From Calvatia gigantea (taxonomy: Eukaryota > Basidiomycota > Agaricomycetes > Agaricales > Lycoperdaceae), in the NCBI GenBank assembly GCA_025093985.1, contig JACAAK010000013.1:248001-312000 (forward strand): DNA of 64,000 nt. The letters run 5' to 3'. Numbering within the stretch: the stretch's first letter is position 1; every line of letters starts with the position of its first letter. This document shows, piece by piece, positions 34,150-46,029 of this stretch. A program made the translations under genes and the position numbers. Under the pieces are notes generated by a model, which was given only the letters and a program-made list of their open reading frames with translations, searched no databases and was not told where the DNA came from.

Positions 34150-35740
34150 GGATATTTGCAATAGAACTCCTGGACTAGTTCTAGGACATGGACTCCATTG
34201 GCTAGCTTCCACAAGTTGTGTTCCATTCCGAAGCCTTTCCACTTGATGAGATATTGAAGTCATCTTTGGTGGATGCAGCTGTTAAGGACTTCTTTAACCT
34301 CCCATTCCTCTTCTTCATTAACAATGATGGGATTAGGTAGAGGTTTTGTGTAGCAGTTCTTAATTGGATCAGGTGGTGTGGATGTGAGTTTAACAATGTT
34401 GAAAACAGGGTGGAGGTGTTGTATGGAGTAGGGGAGGTGAAGACAGTAGGCATTGGTATTGACCTGCTTGTCTATGATGTATAGTCCTAGGTGTTGGTGA
34501 GAAAGTTTCCTTGATGGGCAGATGGTCTGGATGTTGTCTGCTTCAAGGTAAACTTTGTCACCTGGCTTGTATGTAGGTGTGGGTGTATGTCATTGGTTAT
34601 AGTAGTGGGTCATGTCATCTTTCACCTTGACCAGTGTGGATTTCACTTTCTCTAGTGTCAACTCCATTTGCTTCATAAACTCACTAACTGATTCAATCTT
34701 TGAGGGTGGCTGACATGGCTCAAATCCCATGTGTGGGTGACATCCAGTGTCTAAGAGGAAGGGGGAGTGTTGGGTGGAAGTGTGGACATGGTTGTTGTGT
34801 TGGAATTCCACAAGTGGGAGAAAGTTGTGCCAGTCATTCTGTCACTCATTTACGAAGAGGCAGAGGTACCGATTGAGTTCCTGGTTCACCTGCTCTGTCT
34901 GTCCATCAGTCTGTAGATGCTAGGCAGTTGAGGCAGCCATCTTGATCCCTAAGAGTTGGTAAAGCTCTTTTGTGAATACAGTGATGAACTGTGGTCCACA
35001 GTCTGAAACAATGGTATTGGGGAGTCCATGGAGTTTCCAGACATTGTGGAGGAAAAGCTGTGCTGCACCTTCGACCAAGACAGTGGTGTAGGTTAGGATG
35101 AAGTAGGCTTGTTTAGAGATAGAGTTCACCACTGTCATAATGGCATCGTATCCTGCAGATTCCAGAAGTTCAACTACAAAATCTACACTGAGCATGTTCC
35201 AGTGGGCTTCTGGAATGGGGAGCAGGTAGAGTTCTCCTTGCAGGAAATGGTGGATGGACTTGGTGTGTATGCAGAGGTCACAGGTGGAGACATACTGACC
35301 AATGTATCAAGCCATCTGGGACTACCAGTAGTTGCAGAAGACAAGTTCTAGCATTTTCCATCATCCAGTATGTCCAGCAATCTTTGTGTCATAGTGGAGA
35401 GCCACTATCCTTTGCCTAAGATCAGAACCCATTAGAATGTAGATCTTTCCTTGGAACAGGAGTAGACCATCCTGCTCTGCCCATTCTGCACTCCTCACAG
35501 TCTTGGTGGATGACTGCTTGAGTTTCCATGTGGCTTTAACAACTGTCTCCTCTTGTTCACCCATGCAGTTTCTGGAGTGGATATCCTTCAACAGGAGCTG
35601 CTCCTCTCCTTCCATTGAAATCCCTTTGAGTATGCAAATGGTAAAGAGTCTGTCAGGAAGGAGGGTGATGTTCTCATTGTCATGGGCTCCTGTGCCATGG
35701 TTGGCTCTGCAGGACAGTGTGTTGGGTTTTCCCATAGTTC
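34150..35740 (-). pseudogene. Ty3-C integrase and chromodomain
   Basis: Right to left on the minus strand: HYDTKIAGHTG (zinc region, about 35370), VDFVVELLESAGYDAIMTVV, NVWKLHGLPNTIVSDCGPQF (catalytic Asp), then FQHNNHVHTSTQHSPFLLDTGCHP. Near 34160-34310 comes a chromodomain: NEEEEWEVKEVLNS and LQYLIKWKGFGMEHNLW. The DDE Glu region is damaged near 34900. Confidence 0.87.
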
Positions 35741-35749
35741 AGCCGGAAT

Positions 35750-36990
35750 GATGGTGCAAGTGGAAATCAAAGTGGGAGAGTACAAGAGACCAGTGGGCTT
35801 GGTAATAATTGAGTTTCTTGATGGACATGAAGTACTCTAGGTTTTTGTGGTCTGTTCAGATCTCAATTTGATAGTATGTACCTTCGAGAAAGTGTCTCTA
35901 TTCTTCTAGTGCATGGATGATTGCCAGCATTTCCTTGTTGTGAATCTTATAATTCTATTCAACTATAGAGAGGGATTTTGAGTAGAACACCACTGGGTGC
36001 CATTGGTCCAAGTCTGCCACTTTCTGAAAGAGAACCATACCCATCACAAAGTCTGAGCTGTCTGCTTCAACACAGAAGGAAGCAAAGTCATCAGGTGAGA
36101 GGAGAACTGGGGAGGAGGTAACTGTGTCCTTGAGTGCTTGGAAAGCCATTTCTTCCACAGTGCCCCATTTCCACTTGGCATCTGCCTTAGTGAGGTTGAA
36201 GAGAGGGCAGGCTACATGGGAGAAGTCACAGATGAAGCAGCAGTAGAAGTTGACAAATCCTAGGAATGCCTGTGTTTCCCCCATGTTGGCCAGAGCAGGC
36301 CAGTCTCATATCCCTGCAACCTTGACCAGGTCCATCTCCACACTGTTCTCTGATATGATGAGGCCAAGGTACTTAATGCAGGTCTTCTCAAACTCACACT
36401 TTTCGGGTTTAAGGAAAAGCTGGTGCTGTTCAAGAATTTGCAAGACCTGGTGGGTAACCTCTCAGTACTCTTCAATTGTCTTCATGAAGATCAGTATATT
36501 GTCCATGTATACCACAACAATACCCTCCATGATGAGCTCATGGAAAATGTCATTTATCATGGTTTGGAAGGTGGCAGGGCTATTGGTGAGGCCAAAGAAC
36601 ATGACCAGTGGCTTGAATAATCTGCAATTCATCTGGAATGCAGCCTTCCACTTGTCACCCAGTTTAATCTGCACATTGTTGAATCCCCATCAAACATCCA
36701 ATTTAGTGAAGTACTTGGCTTTATGAAGTTGTGCAATGAGTTCAGATATGAGTGGGAGAGGGTACTTGTTCTTCACTGTAATGGCATTGAGAGTGCAGTA
36801 GTCCTGGATGAGACAGAGGGATCCATCCTTCTTCTTGATGAAGAAGACAGGTGAGGCCATGGGGGATTTAGAGGGGCAGATGTGACCAGATGAGAGGTTC
36901 TCCTGGATAAACTTGTCCAATTACAACTGCTCAGTGGGTGAGAGTAGGTATACCTTACAGCCCTTTAGGTCAGTGCCTAGGATGAGCTCA
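35750..36990 (-). pseudogene. Ty3-C reverse transcriptase and RNase H
   Basis: [81 protein letters not shown], catalytic box YMDN (36499-36510; second Asp is Asn), ETQAFLGFVNFYC. RNase H: SFCVEADSSDFVMGMVLF. Same Asp-to-Asn change as in Ty3-M. Confidence 0.88.
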
Positions 36991-37208
36991 ATCATATGGT
37001 TCCATGGTTGATGCTCTGGCAGTATGTCAAAGGACTCCTTGGTGAACACAGCTTCAAAGTCATGAAAGTAAGAGGGAACAATTTCCCTGAACCCAGTGGG
37101 TAAGTCAGGTAACTGAGAGTTGCAGTGGAAGGCCTCAGCCAGCCATTAGGACATGGTACCCATTGCACAAATCTCTTCTGGATGTAGGAGAAGGTTGATA
37201 GTGAAAAT

Positions 37209-37943
37209 TCAGTCATTGTCCTCATAGAGATCAGTGCGAGTGGGTGGCTCAGTAGGTAAATTATCCACTTCTTCCACTTCTTCTACATAGGCAAGAAAGG
37301 AGCCCAGAGTGCAGGTGCAGATACAGTGGGTTTGGAGATGGTGGGCATAGGCCTCAGCTTTAGCTTCAACCTTGCACTCTTCATACTTGAATGGGCATTG
37401 GGACATTTTGACTTCACCAGTCTGCCAGTTGATGTCAGAGTTGTGTAGTTTTAGCCAAGTATATCCAAGAAGCAAGTCTTGGCAGCCAAGTTCAGTGACT
37501 GCAAGCAGGGAGCATTCTAAGTAGTTGTGGTAGCAAAGGATGATGTCTACAACTTCCATTATCTGACCAGCCTCATTTTCTGATCCATCAACATTATAGA
37601 CTGCAAGCAGGTGAGAGAGTGTATGGGTGTTGAGTTTGTTGGTCCACACATAGTCTTGGTCAATAAAAGAGCCAGTTGCACTGCTGTCTATGAGAGCACA
37701 TATGCTACAGCATTCTGCAGTGTCTGTAGTCTCTAGTTTCACTTGTAGTATAAGTGAGGTCCCACATTGGTCTAATGTGGCTATGATGGGTTTGAGTGGC
37801 AAGTATTTTTCCCATTTAAAATGGTGAGGTATTGAGGTTTTCTGTAGTGCAGCTTTCAGTTCAGATGTGGGTGAGGGCAAAGAGTTGTCTATTTCATCTA
37901 TAGGTAGCATACTAAACCTATTTACACTTTGCAATGAGGGCAC
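37209..37943 (-). pseudogene. Ty3-C protease region
   Basis: 245 open codons. CALIDSSATGSFIDQDYV is the protease active site with Ser replacing Gly (D-S-S). DLLLGYTWLKLHNSDINWQTGEV matches the conserved LGxxWLxxHNPxINW. Acidic C-terminal part. Confidence 0.87.
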
Positions 37944-38019
37944 ATATTCTACTTGCTGCTCTACAGAAAATCCACTTCCTCAGCTGCTTGAGCCAAGTCC
38001 ACTGCTTCTCTCATGTCCT

Positions 38020-39230
38020 TCTTGGCTAGGAGTCTTATCAGGAGGTCATCCTCCTTCTCTGCAGTCAGGTAGTGGACATTGTGTCTGAGAGGACATTCAG
38101 ACTTGACATGCCCAACCTTCTTGCAATGGTAGCAGATGGGTGGGAGTGGAGCAGATTTGTGAGAGGTGCCTACCTCTATAGGTGTAGGGGCGCTGGGAGA
38201 CAGTGTGGGTTGAGTGGGTGGAGGCAGAGCAGTGACTGGTGGGAGTGGGAGGGAATAGAGGGGTTTGGATTTCGAGAATGTTAGGTCAGAGCAGATAGTG
38301 GCTTGGAAGGCATTATTGGCAGCTCTTGCCTAGTCAATGCACTAGCTGCCATGTACCAGCCCTCAGTGTCATTGTCTCTGGAATGCTCCAAAACCATAGT
38401 AGCTACTGTATTCTGGATGGTTGGCCAAAGTCCACAGTGGAATTTGACAACTACCATCTTCAGATTAGTGTACCCTGAGTCCAAAATAAGGTTGTGGAAG
38501 TCATCTAGGTAATTGTCAACATTCCGGTTGCCTTGGTGGTATTCTGTGCCCTCCAGGACATTGACTATAGTAGCTTCCACATCCACAGGGAAAAAGTGCC
38601 AATAGAACTCAGTGGAGAAGTCTTTCCAGCTGAGGAAGTGGGTCTGACCTGGGTGCTGCTCTTCCCAGCACATTATGTTTTTGGCCCACTTAGCTGCACA
38701 GCTGCTCTTCATGTATGATAATGCCCACAGGATTTAGGTATCTTCATCCCTGAATTGGTCTTTGCACAACCAGAGGTAAATGTGACAGGAGTTGAGGAAT
38801 GCATGACCTCAGGAGTAGTCTCTGTCAAAGTCAGATGGAGTGGCAACCTTGGCCCAGGTGGATATGGAGTGTGGCCAAGGTGTGGGAGTGGGAGTGTAAT
38901 TGGTAGGGGGTTGTAGAGCTCAGGAGTTGGGGGTATCTGTGGCAGCTACTGTACTGATTTGGTTTTGGAGTGATGAGAGGGTTTTATACACTCTCATTTC
39001 AGACACTGCCTGATGGTTTATCACCTCTTGCAGGCTAATTTACAGCTGTGCAAGTATTTGCTCTAGAGGGGGCATACTTTGCTCTGGCTGCAGCTGAGCC
39101 TACTGTGGTTGCACCTGCTACTGTCATGGCTGGGGCTAGTCTAATATAGGGGCAGGTCAGGCAGGTAGAGGCAGGGTTCACTGATGGGGGATGTTCAAGG
39201 GGGGCTCCTCAGAGTTGTTCCCAGTGGGTG
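38020..39230 (-). pseudogene. Ty3-C gag
   Basis: Capsid at 38281-38712: FLSWKDFSTEFYWHFFPVD, EYHQGNRNVDNYLDDFHNL and MVVVKFHCGLWPTIQNTV match the Retrotrans_gag fold. A CCHC knuckle CYHCKKVGHVKSEC lies at about 38085-38130. N-terminal Gln-rich part (39050-39130) is full of stops. Confidence 0.83.
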
Positions 39231-39247
39231 ACTGGGTCTCTCATGAG

Positions 39248-39259
39248 ATCCAGTTCTTC
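39248..39259 (-). promoter_or_regulatory. Ty3-C candidate self-priming site
   Basis: Plus-strand ATCCAGTTCT (39248-39257), just inside the 5' LTR. The LTR holds AGAATTGGAT (39396-39405), its complement at 9 of 10 positions, about 33 nt downstream of the TATA box (39430-39439, minus). The mismatch is a transition. Weaker than the A and J cases. Confidence 0.5.
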
Positions 39260-40186
39260 TATAAGAGCAACCCACAGTCTGAACAGCTTGGGGATGCAAG
39301 GCTCTCATGAGGTGGGCAAGTGGGTAACTGCAGGGGAATCCTTAGTTATATTACAAACATGTGTACAGACTACTTACCTGCAGGGAAATCCTTAGAGAAT
39401 TGGATAAGGGTCCCCTGCAGGTGTACAGGTTAATATATACTACTTCTTTGTCCATTGTCCTATTGTTTTATTATGTACATAAGTCTGTTATTGTCCTTTG
39501 GGATCTCCAGTTGTTACTCATGTCTGTGTGTGTTACGTGCATTACCTTACTTCACAACTGGGCCTGGATCATCCCCACTCAGGAAGAGGTTCAATGTTAT
39601 AGCCCAGAAGTATATGACAAGTCTCAAGGACTTCTGTGCAGACTTCAGATCACTCCCTTGAGTAGAAGCTTGCACTTGTCTGAGAAGTCCAAGTTAAGTG
39701 TCACTGCAGTCCCCAAGGTTGTTAACCTTGTAGCGGATGAGTGAAGATAAAGAAGCTTGTTACTAGAATAACCTAAGGTAATACAAGGTACTACTTAGGG
39801 TTTATATACTAGCTACACATAAGGGGTGGGGAATTACATAGTAAAGAAGAATGAGTCAATAAGAGACTGCTATGGGTTAATTGGTAATCTAAGGAGTCAT
39901 AGAGATGAGTAACAGAAGTGGTACAAGTCATAAAGGAGATGGAGATGAGTAAATAGAAGTCTGATGAAGGTAAAACAGAAACATGATTCTGTATGAATCA
40001 TAAGAAGTAAAGAGTAGTAGTACATATGACAATAAATAAAGAACAGACCAGGGTAAGAGACAAAAGGAATTCCAAGAAAGGAAGTTAATATGTTAGTAGA
40101 GAGAGTCCAGGAGTGTAGTAAGTTCATAACAGTGTGGCTGAGTGCAGGTAAGGGTGTGGGGTTGTGGAGCAGTCCAGGGGAACTAT
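39260..40186 (-). repeat. Ty3-C 5' LTR, split into three pieces
   Basis: 39260-39530, then solo LTR-D, then 40137-40186, then the J complex, then 55098-55114. The terminal TG has decayed to TA at 39260. Reassembled length 338 bp equals the left LTR. Confidence 0.93.
39531..40131 (+). repeat. solo LTR-D in LTR-C
   Basis: 601 bp, TGTTACGTGC...GTTCATAACA, exact target duplication GTGTG (39526-39530, 40132-40136). Uninterrupted reference copy for LTR-D at the left edge. Confidence 0.95.
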
Positions 40187-40490
40187 TGTTATGGTTTTCC
40201 ACCGATCAAGTTGTACTCCGTCTACATCTGCATACCTGTCTACTAGTACATCTGTTCCAGCTATTCCTGTTGAGCAATCTCCATCTCTGACTCATGTTAA
40301 CTACTATGCCAGCCTGATCAGATGTTTTATGTAGTTACTCCATCCATTTAACTGGATGTCTCCCTCTATTTAAGCATACATACATCTACTGTGTTCAGTA
40401 TGCTTAACCACCCTTGTTCTCTCCCCTTACTCACCCTCAAGACTTAGCTCAAGCTGCAACCTGAGGTCTTATCAAACTAAGGTTGTAACA
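40187..40490 (+). repeat. J1 5' LTR
   Basis: 304 bp, TGTTATGGTTTT...GGTTGTAACA. TATTTAA at 40367-40373 and, 33 nt on, ATGCTTAACCA (40400-40410), the proposed transcript start. Confidence 0.95.
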
Positions 40491-40492
40491 TT

Positions 40493-40503
40493 TGGTTAAG
40501 CAT
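40493..40503 (+). promoter_or_regulatory. J-family self-priming site
   Basis: TGGTTAAGCAT, two bases after the LTR, is the exact complement of ATGCTTAACCA (40400-40410). J2 repeats the arrangement (42669-42679 with 42574-42584, TATA 42541-42547). J3 and J4 have GCGT in the primer site, so the ancestor probably had a CpG here. Confidence 0.75.
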
Positions 40504-40574
40504 CCCCACCTCACCTTACAAGGAGTAGGCTGAAATAGGCCTGAACAAAAACAAGGCAATCCAGGAGCTAGTAT

Positions 40575-42359
40575 ATGAGCTCGAACCCAGACAAATACAG
40601 AGAGCTAAATCTCAAAGTTACCAACGACAAATCCGAAACATCAGACAAAGAAGAAACAGGGAACCCTGAAGTACCTGAAGAACCAATTGAGGAAATACAC
40701 AACAAACCTGGAGCAAACCCAGTAGAAGAAGTACTATCAGAACTTCTAAATGAACTCGACCTAGCAGAGGAAGAGTTAACCCATCAGTAGTTCAACTCCA
40801 AGACAGAGCAGAAATATTTCTAGGACATGATTGGTTGACCAAACATAACCCTGAAGTGGACTGGAAAAAAGGAGAAATCAAATTCACCTGATGCCTGCCA
40901 GACTGCCACTTTTCACACCAGAGTATCCAGGTCACCCAAAAAATCTGAAGTATGACCATCACAGAAGATGTATGGAAAGAAGAAGATGAGCCAGACCCAA
41001 CCAAACCAGCAGATCTGCCAGACTACGTTCAGCCATTCACACACCTGTTTAACAAAATGACCTTCAATAAGCTACCACAATGGACAGAATGGGACCACGA
41101 AATAATTCTAACTGAGGATGCACCCAAGGAAATAAGTGCCAGGACATACAACATGACAATCAAGGAACAGGATGAACTCAAGTCTTTCATTAAGGAGAAC
41201 CTCAAGTCAGGACACATACAACCATCAAAATCTCCATATACAGCCCCCACCTTCTTCATACCAAAGAAAGACAGTTCAAAATGATTAATCCAGGACTACA
41301 GACAATGTTATGAATATCAATATTTATGACATTATTAACAACAAGAATAATGATGTAATCAATGACATCATAATCACCTGACTAATAATCAATATTATAT
41401 ATTGATTATATAATGATTTATACCATGTCTCTAAAGACTTGTATAATCTGAAGACAATCAGTAAACATCTTAGTGTTAACAGTCTAACAACATCAAGTCA
41501 TATTAATAATGACTATACTACAACTAGTATAGTTACTTCAAGACAGCAATATATCTTAGCATATTCTATACAATAAGATAATAACAATAGATTAAGTATT
41601 AACCTAATACTTAATACTATACAGTTCTATGAATACAGTTACAACGACTTTAGAACATCTATATAGTCTAGACACCTCTAGACAAAGCTAGACAATACCT
41701 AGAAAGGTCTATAAGACTAGAATGACCTAGAACATAGCCAGACTTATTTAAAACTTAATGCACATAAATAGCACAGCTTATGTCATAATTCAAAGTTGTA
41801 CCACTTTGAAGTCATACCACTTTTAAATACCATATATAGACAAGTAACATAATAATACAGTATAATACAATAGTACACTGTTGTAGTATATAAACCCCTC
41901 AACTTGACCAGTAGACCTCATTGTTTCTACTTGGTTAGGTGAAGACTCAATCTATAACTCTTATCATCCTCTCTTATAGTCTGATCATAAGAAGTCTCTT
42001 CTCAATAACTGTGCTTACTCTATAAGACTTCATAAGGGTTATATATTGAAGGTTAATAGACGACTGATTGTAGACTATAGACTATCTATAACTACATTGT
42101 AAGTAGTTATAAATAGTTGACTAGCCTTTGAGAAGGAGTCCCCTTTGATATCATCTGCGTGATAGATATCAGGCCTGCGAAGGACAAAGCAGGTCTCACT
42201 ATAACAGATGATTAAACAATGTAGTAGTAAAGGACAAAACACCACTACCCAGAATCAGAGAAGTTATTGACAAATTGGGAAAAGCAAAATACTTCAACAA
42301 GCTTGACATCATTTGGGGATACAACAACATCAGAATTAAGGAAGGAGATGAATGGAAAG
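40575..42359 (+). pseudogene. J1 gag, protease end and RT start, deleted
   Basis: Gag N-terminus MSSNPDKYRELNLKV to 40788, then a jump to the protease end (VQLQDRAEIFLGHDWL-type) by a deletion of about 1.3 kb relative to J2. Then YVQPFTHLFNKMTFNKLP, TYNMTIKEQDELKSFIKENL, SPYTAPTFFIPKKD. LTR-F interrupts at 41306; RT resumes at 42212 (TPLPRIREVIDKLGKAKYF) and is cut by the J2 LTR after GDEWK. Confidence 0.88.
41306..42206 (+). repeat. solo LTR-F in J1 RT
   Basis: 901 bp, close to 25137-26019 with a small replacement near 41735-41785. Flanks GACAA (41301-41305) and GATGA (42207-42211) are what a GACGA duplication becomes if its CpG decays on opposite strands. Confidence 0.93.
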
Positions 42360-42666
42360 TGTTATGGTTTTTCACTAATCAAATCATACTCTGTCTTTGT
42401 CTGCATTCCTATACCACTAGTATATCTGTTTCACCTATTCCTGTCAAGCGATCTCCATCTATGACTCATGTTAACTACTGCACCAACCTGATCAGACGTT
42501 TCACATAGTTACCCCATCCATTCAACTGGATGGCTCCCTGTATTTAAGCATACATACATCCACTGTATTTGGTATGCTTAACCACCTTTGTTTCCTCTCC
42601 CCTTACTCGCCCTCAAGTCTTAGCCTAAGTCACAACCTGAGGTCTTATCAGACTAAGGTCATAACA
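42360..42666 (+). repeat. J2 5' LTR
   Basis: 307 bp, same family as J1 but clearly more different from the 3' LTR (54789-55092) than J1's is. Preceded by GAAAG with no matching copy found after the complex. Confidence 0.93.
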
Positions 42667-42745
42667 TTTGGTTAAGCATCCCCACCTCACCTTGCAAGGA
42701 GTAGGCTGAAACAGGCCTGAACAAAGACAACCCAGGAGCTAGTAT

Positions 42746-43886
42746 ATGAGCTTGAACCCAGATGAATATAGAGAACTGAATCTCGAAGTCACCGACAACA
42801 AATCTGAAACATCAGACAAAGAAGAAACAGGGAACCCTGAAGTACCTGAAGAACCAACTAGAGAAATACACAACAAACCTGGAGCAAACCCAGCAGAAGA
42901 AGAAGTACTATCAGAACTTCTAAATGAACTTGACCTAGCAGAGGAAGAGTTAATCCATCAGGAGAACCCAGGACAGGAGAAATAAGATGAATCAAGCTCA
43001 GACAAAACAGAATCAGAAACTAACTCCAATATGACTGACAACGCAGTAGTACCTGCAATAGCGCCCAGTGGGAAAGGCTTAGTGCCAGACCCTGGTTTTT
43101 TCAATGGCACCTGCACCAAATTTGATGACTGGTGGAGAGCAATGACACTCTTCATGAAATTTAACAAATAGTCTCAGCAGATGATAAAGCTATAGCGGTC
43201 CTAGCCAGGCTAAGAGGAGGAACAGCAGGAGCCTATGCAGCCATGAAGGCCCCACAAATCCTAGATAGAGAAGACTTGGTAGATTGGAAAGCATTTTCCG
43301 AAGACTTTAGGAAAACTTTCTCTGATAACACCTCGAACAGCAAAGCAGAATGGCAAATCGAAAAATTCAAACAAGGGAACAAAAACACAGCTGACTATCT
43401 AATCAAGTTCCAAGTCCTAAAAAGCAAGGCAAAAACAGACAACAAACATGCAATGTTCCTACTCAAGAAGAACACCAGGCAGGACATCATCCACACCATC
43501 ACAGGCTACCCACCTAGTGCCAGACCAGACACCTATGTGGAATGGACAGAAGCCATTCTTGCCATAGGATAGGGGTACAAAGCATCAGAATACCAAGGAG
43601 ATAAGAAAACCAACACTAGAATGACCTATGGAGGAATAAAAGAACCAATGGAGATAGGCAGCAGACGCCACATCTTCAATGCAAAGGGGGAACCAAAATG
43701 CTACAATTGTGGCATTTTTGGCCACATTGCCAAGGACTGCAAGAAGCCTAAAGGGCTAACCTGTTACAACTGTGGAAAAACAGGCCACATTGCCAAAGTT
43801 TGCACTGTGCCCAAGAAAGTACAAATCTGAGCAGTAGAAGAAACCAGCCCAGGAGAACAGAAGGATTTTTCCGAAGACTCTGAGTA
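42746..43886 (+). pseudogene. J2 gag
   Basis: MSLNPDEYRELNLEV, very acidic N-terminal region, capsid (FDDWWRAMTLFMKFNK, DWKAFSEDFRKTFSDN, GYPPSARPDTYVEW) and two intact CCHC knuckles [14 protein letters not shown] (43699-43740) and [14 protein letters not shown] (43762-43803). Two stops and one shift near 43170 break it. Confidence 0.9.
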
Positions 43887-43939
43887 GGCACTGTCTCGTG
43901 AGTCAAACAAACTGTATCTAGGATATCAGAAAAATATTA

Positions 43940-45710
43940 TATGATTCCTCAGAAACGAAAGTGTGAATTAAACCTAAAAGGGACCATTCAAACTCCAAAC
44001 AAAGAAATCATGGTCAACACCATCATTGATTCAGGATGCACCACTAGTAGCATCAGCAAAAAACTTGTAGACAAAGAATGAATCCCCATGAAAAAACTAG
44101 AACAAGAAGTCACAGTCCTCAATGCTGACAGAACAACAAACCAAGGAGGAAAGGTCACAGAAACGGCCACTATCGAGATGGAAATCAAGGGGCACAAGGA
44201 AACGATTGAAGCATTAGTAGTCCAACTCCAAGATAGAGCAGAAATATTCCTAGGACACGATTGGTTGACCAAATATAACCCTGAAGTGGACTGGAAAAAG
44301 GGAGAAATCAAATTCACCTGGTGCCCACCAGATTGCCACTTTCCACACCAGAATATCCAGGTCACCCAAAAAATCCAAAGCATGGCCATTACAGAAGACA
44401 TATGGGAAGAAGAGGACAAACCTGACCCAACCAAACTAGCAGACCTGCCAGACTATGTTTAGCCATTCACATACCTGTTTAACAAAACTACCTTCGATAA
44501 ACTACTGCAATGAATGGAATGGGACCATGAAATAATCCTAACTGAAGACATACCCAAAGAAATAAGTGCTGGGACATATAATATGACAATCAAGGAACAG
44601 GATGAACTCAAGACCTTTATTAAGGAGAACCTCGAGTCAGGACACATATGACCATCAAAATCTCCATATACAGCCCCCACCTTCTTCATACCAAAGAAAG
44701 ATGGATCAAAATGACTAATCCAGGACTATAGATGATTAAACAACATAGTAGTAAAGGACAAAACACCACTGCCCAGGATCGGAGAAGTTATTGACAAATT
44801 GGGAAAGGCAAAATACTTCAACAAGCTCAACATTATTTGGGGATACAACAATGTCCAAATCAAGGAAGGAGATGAATGGAAGGCAGCATTTTTGACCAAT
44901 GAAGGATTGTTTGAACTAACTGTAATGTACTTCAGGCTAAGCAATTTGCCTGGAACATTCTCCAGGATGATGACCAGTATCTTTTGAGACCTATTGCAAA
45001 ACAGAGACATCGTAAACTACATGGATGACTTTGCAATCCCAGGAGACACCAAGGAACAACTAAAAGAAAGGACAACACACTTCTTAATGTGAGCAGCTGA
45101 ATACAACCTCTGCTTTAAATGGACAAAGTGCATATTCGATACTGAAGAAATTCCCATGTTAGAAGTAAAAATAGGACATGGACACATTGAAATGGAGGAG
45201 GAGAAAGTCAAGGCCATACGGGATTGGCCAGAACCCAAAAACAAAAAGGGAGTGGAATGCTTCCTAGGTTTCACAAACTACTACCACCAGTTCATCAAGA
45301 ACTTTAGTAAAATTGCAACCCCACTCAACCAGCTCAAAGAGGCTGTTGAATGGAAATGGGAAGAAGAACACCAGTCAGCATTCAACAAATTAAAGCAAAA
45401 AATCCCACCCTCACACTGCCACAAAGAAAGGGACAATTCCAAGTAGAAGTCAACACCTCAAACTATATACTAGGAGGAGTCCTATCACAAGAACAAGACA
45501 AGAAATGGCATCTGATTGCATTCATGTTACAAACTCTCTCCCCAGCAGAACGAAATTACAAGATCTATGACAAGGAATTACTGGCCATTATCCATGCCCT
45601 AAAAGAATGGTAACATTATCTACTAGACATAGAGGAAAAATTCAAAATCTGGATGGACCATGAGAATCTCAAATACTACAGAGAACCCCAGAAGCTTAAT
45701 GGATGACAAG
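43940..45710 (+). pseudogene. J2 protease, RT and RNase H
   Basis: Protease NTIIDSGCTTSSISKKLV, then IFLGHDWLTKYNPEVDW. RT: TPLPRIGEVIDKLGKAKYFN, MYFRLSNLPGTFSRM, catalytic YMDD (45018-45029), ECFLGFTNYYHQFIKNFS. RNase H: LSPAERNYKIYDKELLAII. Interrupted by J3 after KLNG; continues at 52079. Several stops are TGA at Arg positions, for example in LIQDYR*LNN. Confidence 0.92.
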
Positions 45711-46017
45711 TGTTACGACCTTAGTCTGAGTAAACCTCAGGTTGCAACTTAGGCTAAGACTTGAGGGCGAGTAAGGGAAAGAGAACAAGAGATGGTTAAG
45801 CATACAGAATACAGGAGTATGTATGTATGCTTAAATATGATAGACATCTGGTTGAACAGATGGAGATGACTACATGAAACGTCCAATGACAATGGCACAG
45901 TAGTTACTGGAGGTTAATACCCAGAGATTGCTGGACTAGAATAGATGAAACAGGTACAAGATGCAGTAGAATGCAGACAAGTACAGAGCGAGTAAGAACA
46001 GGTGAAAGTTCACAACA
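45711..46017 (-). repeat. J3 3' LTR
   Basis: 307 bp, plus-strand ends TGTTACGACC and GTTCACAACA. Polypurine tract AATCAGGGGGCAT (minus, 46018-46030) adjoins. Confidence 0.96.
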
Positions 46018-46029
46018 ATGCCCCCTGAT

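Noticed and set aside
42355..42359. J2 as a complete independent insertion flanked by GAAAG
   Set aside because: No second GAAAG or J1 continuation follows the only 3' LTR; the outer ACTRT flanks fit J1.
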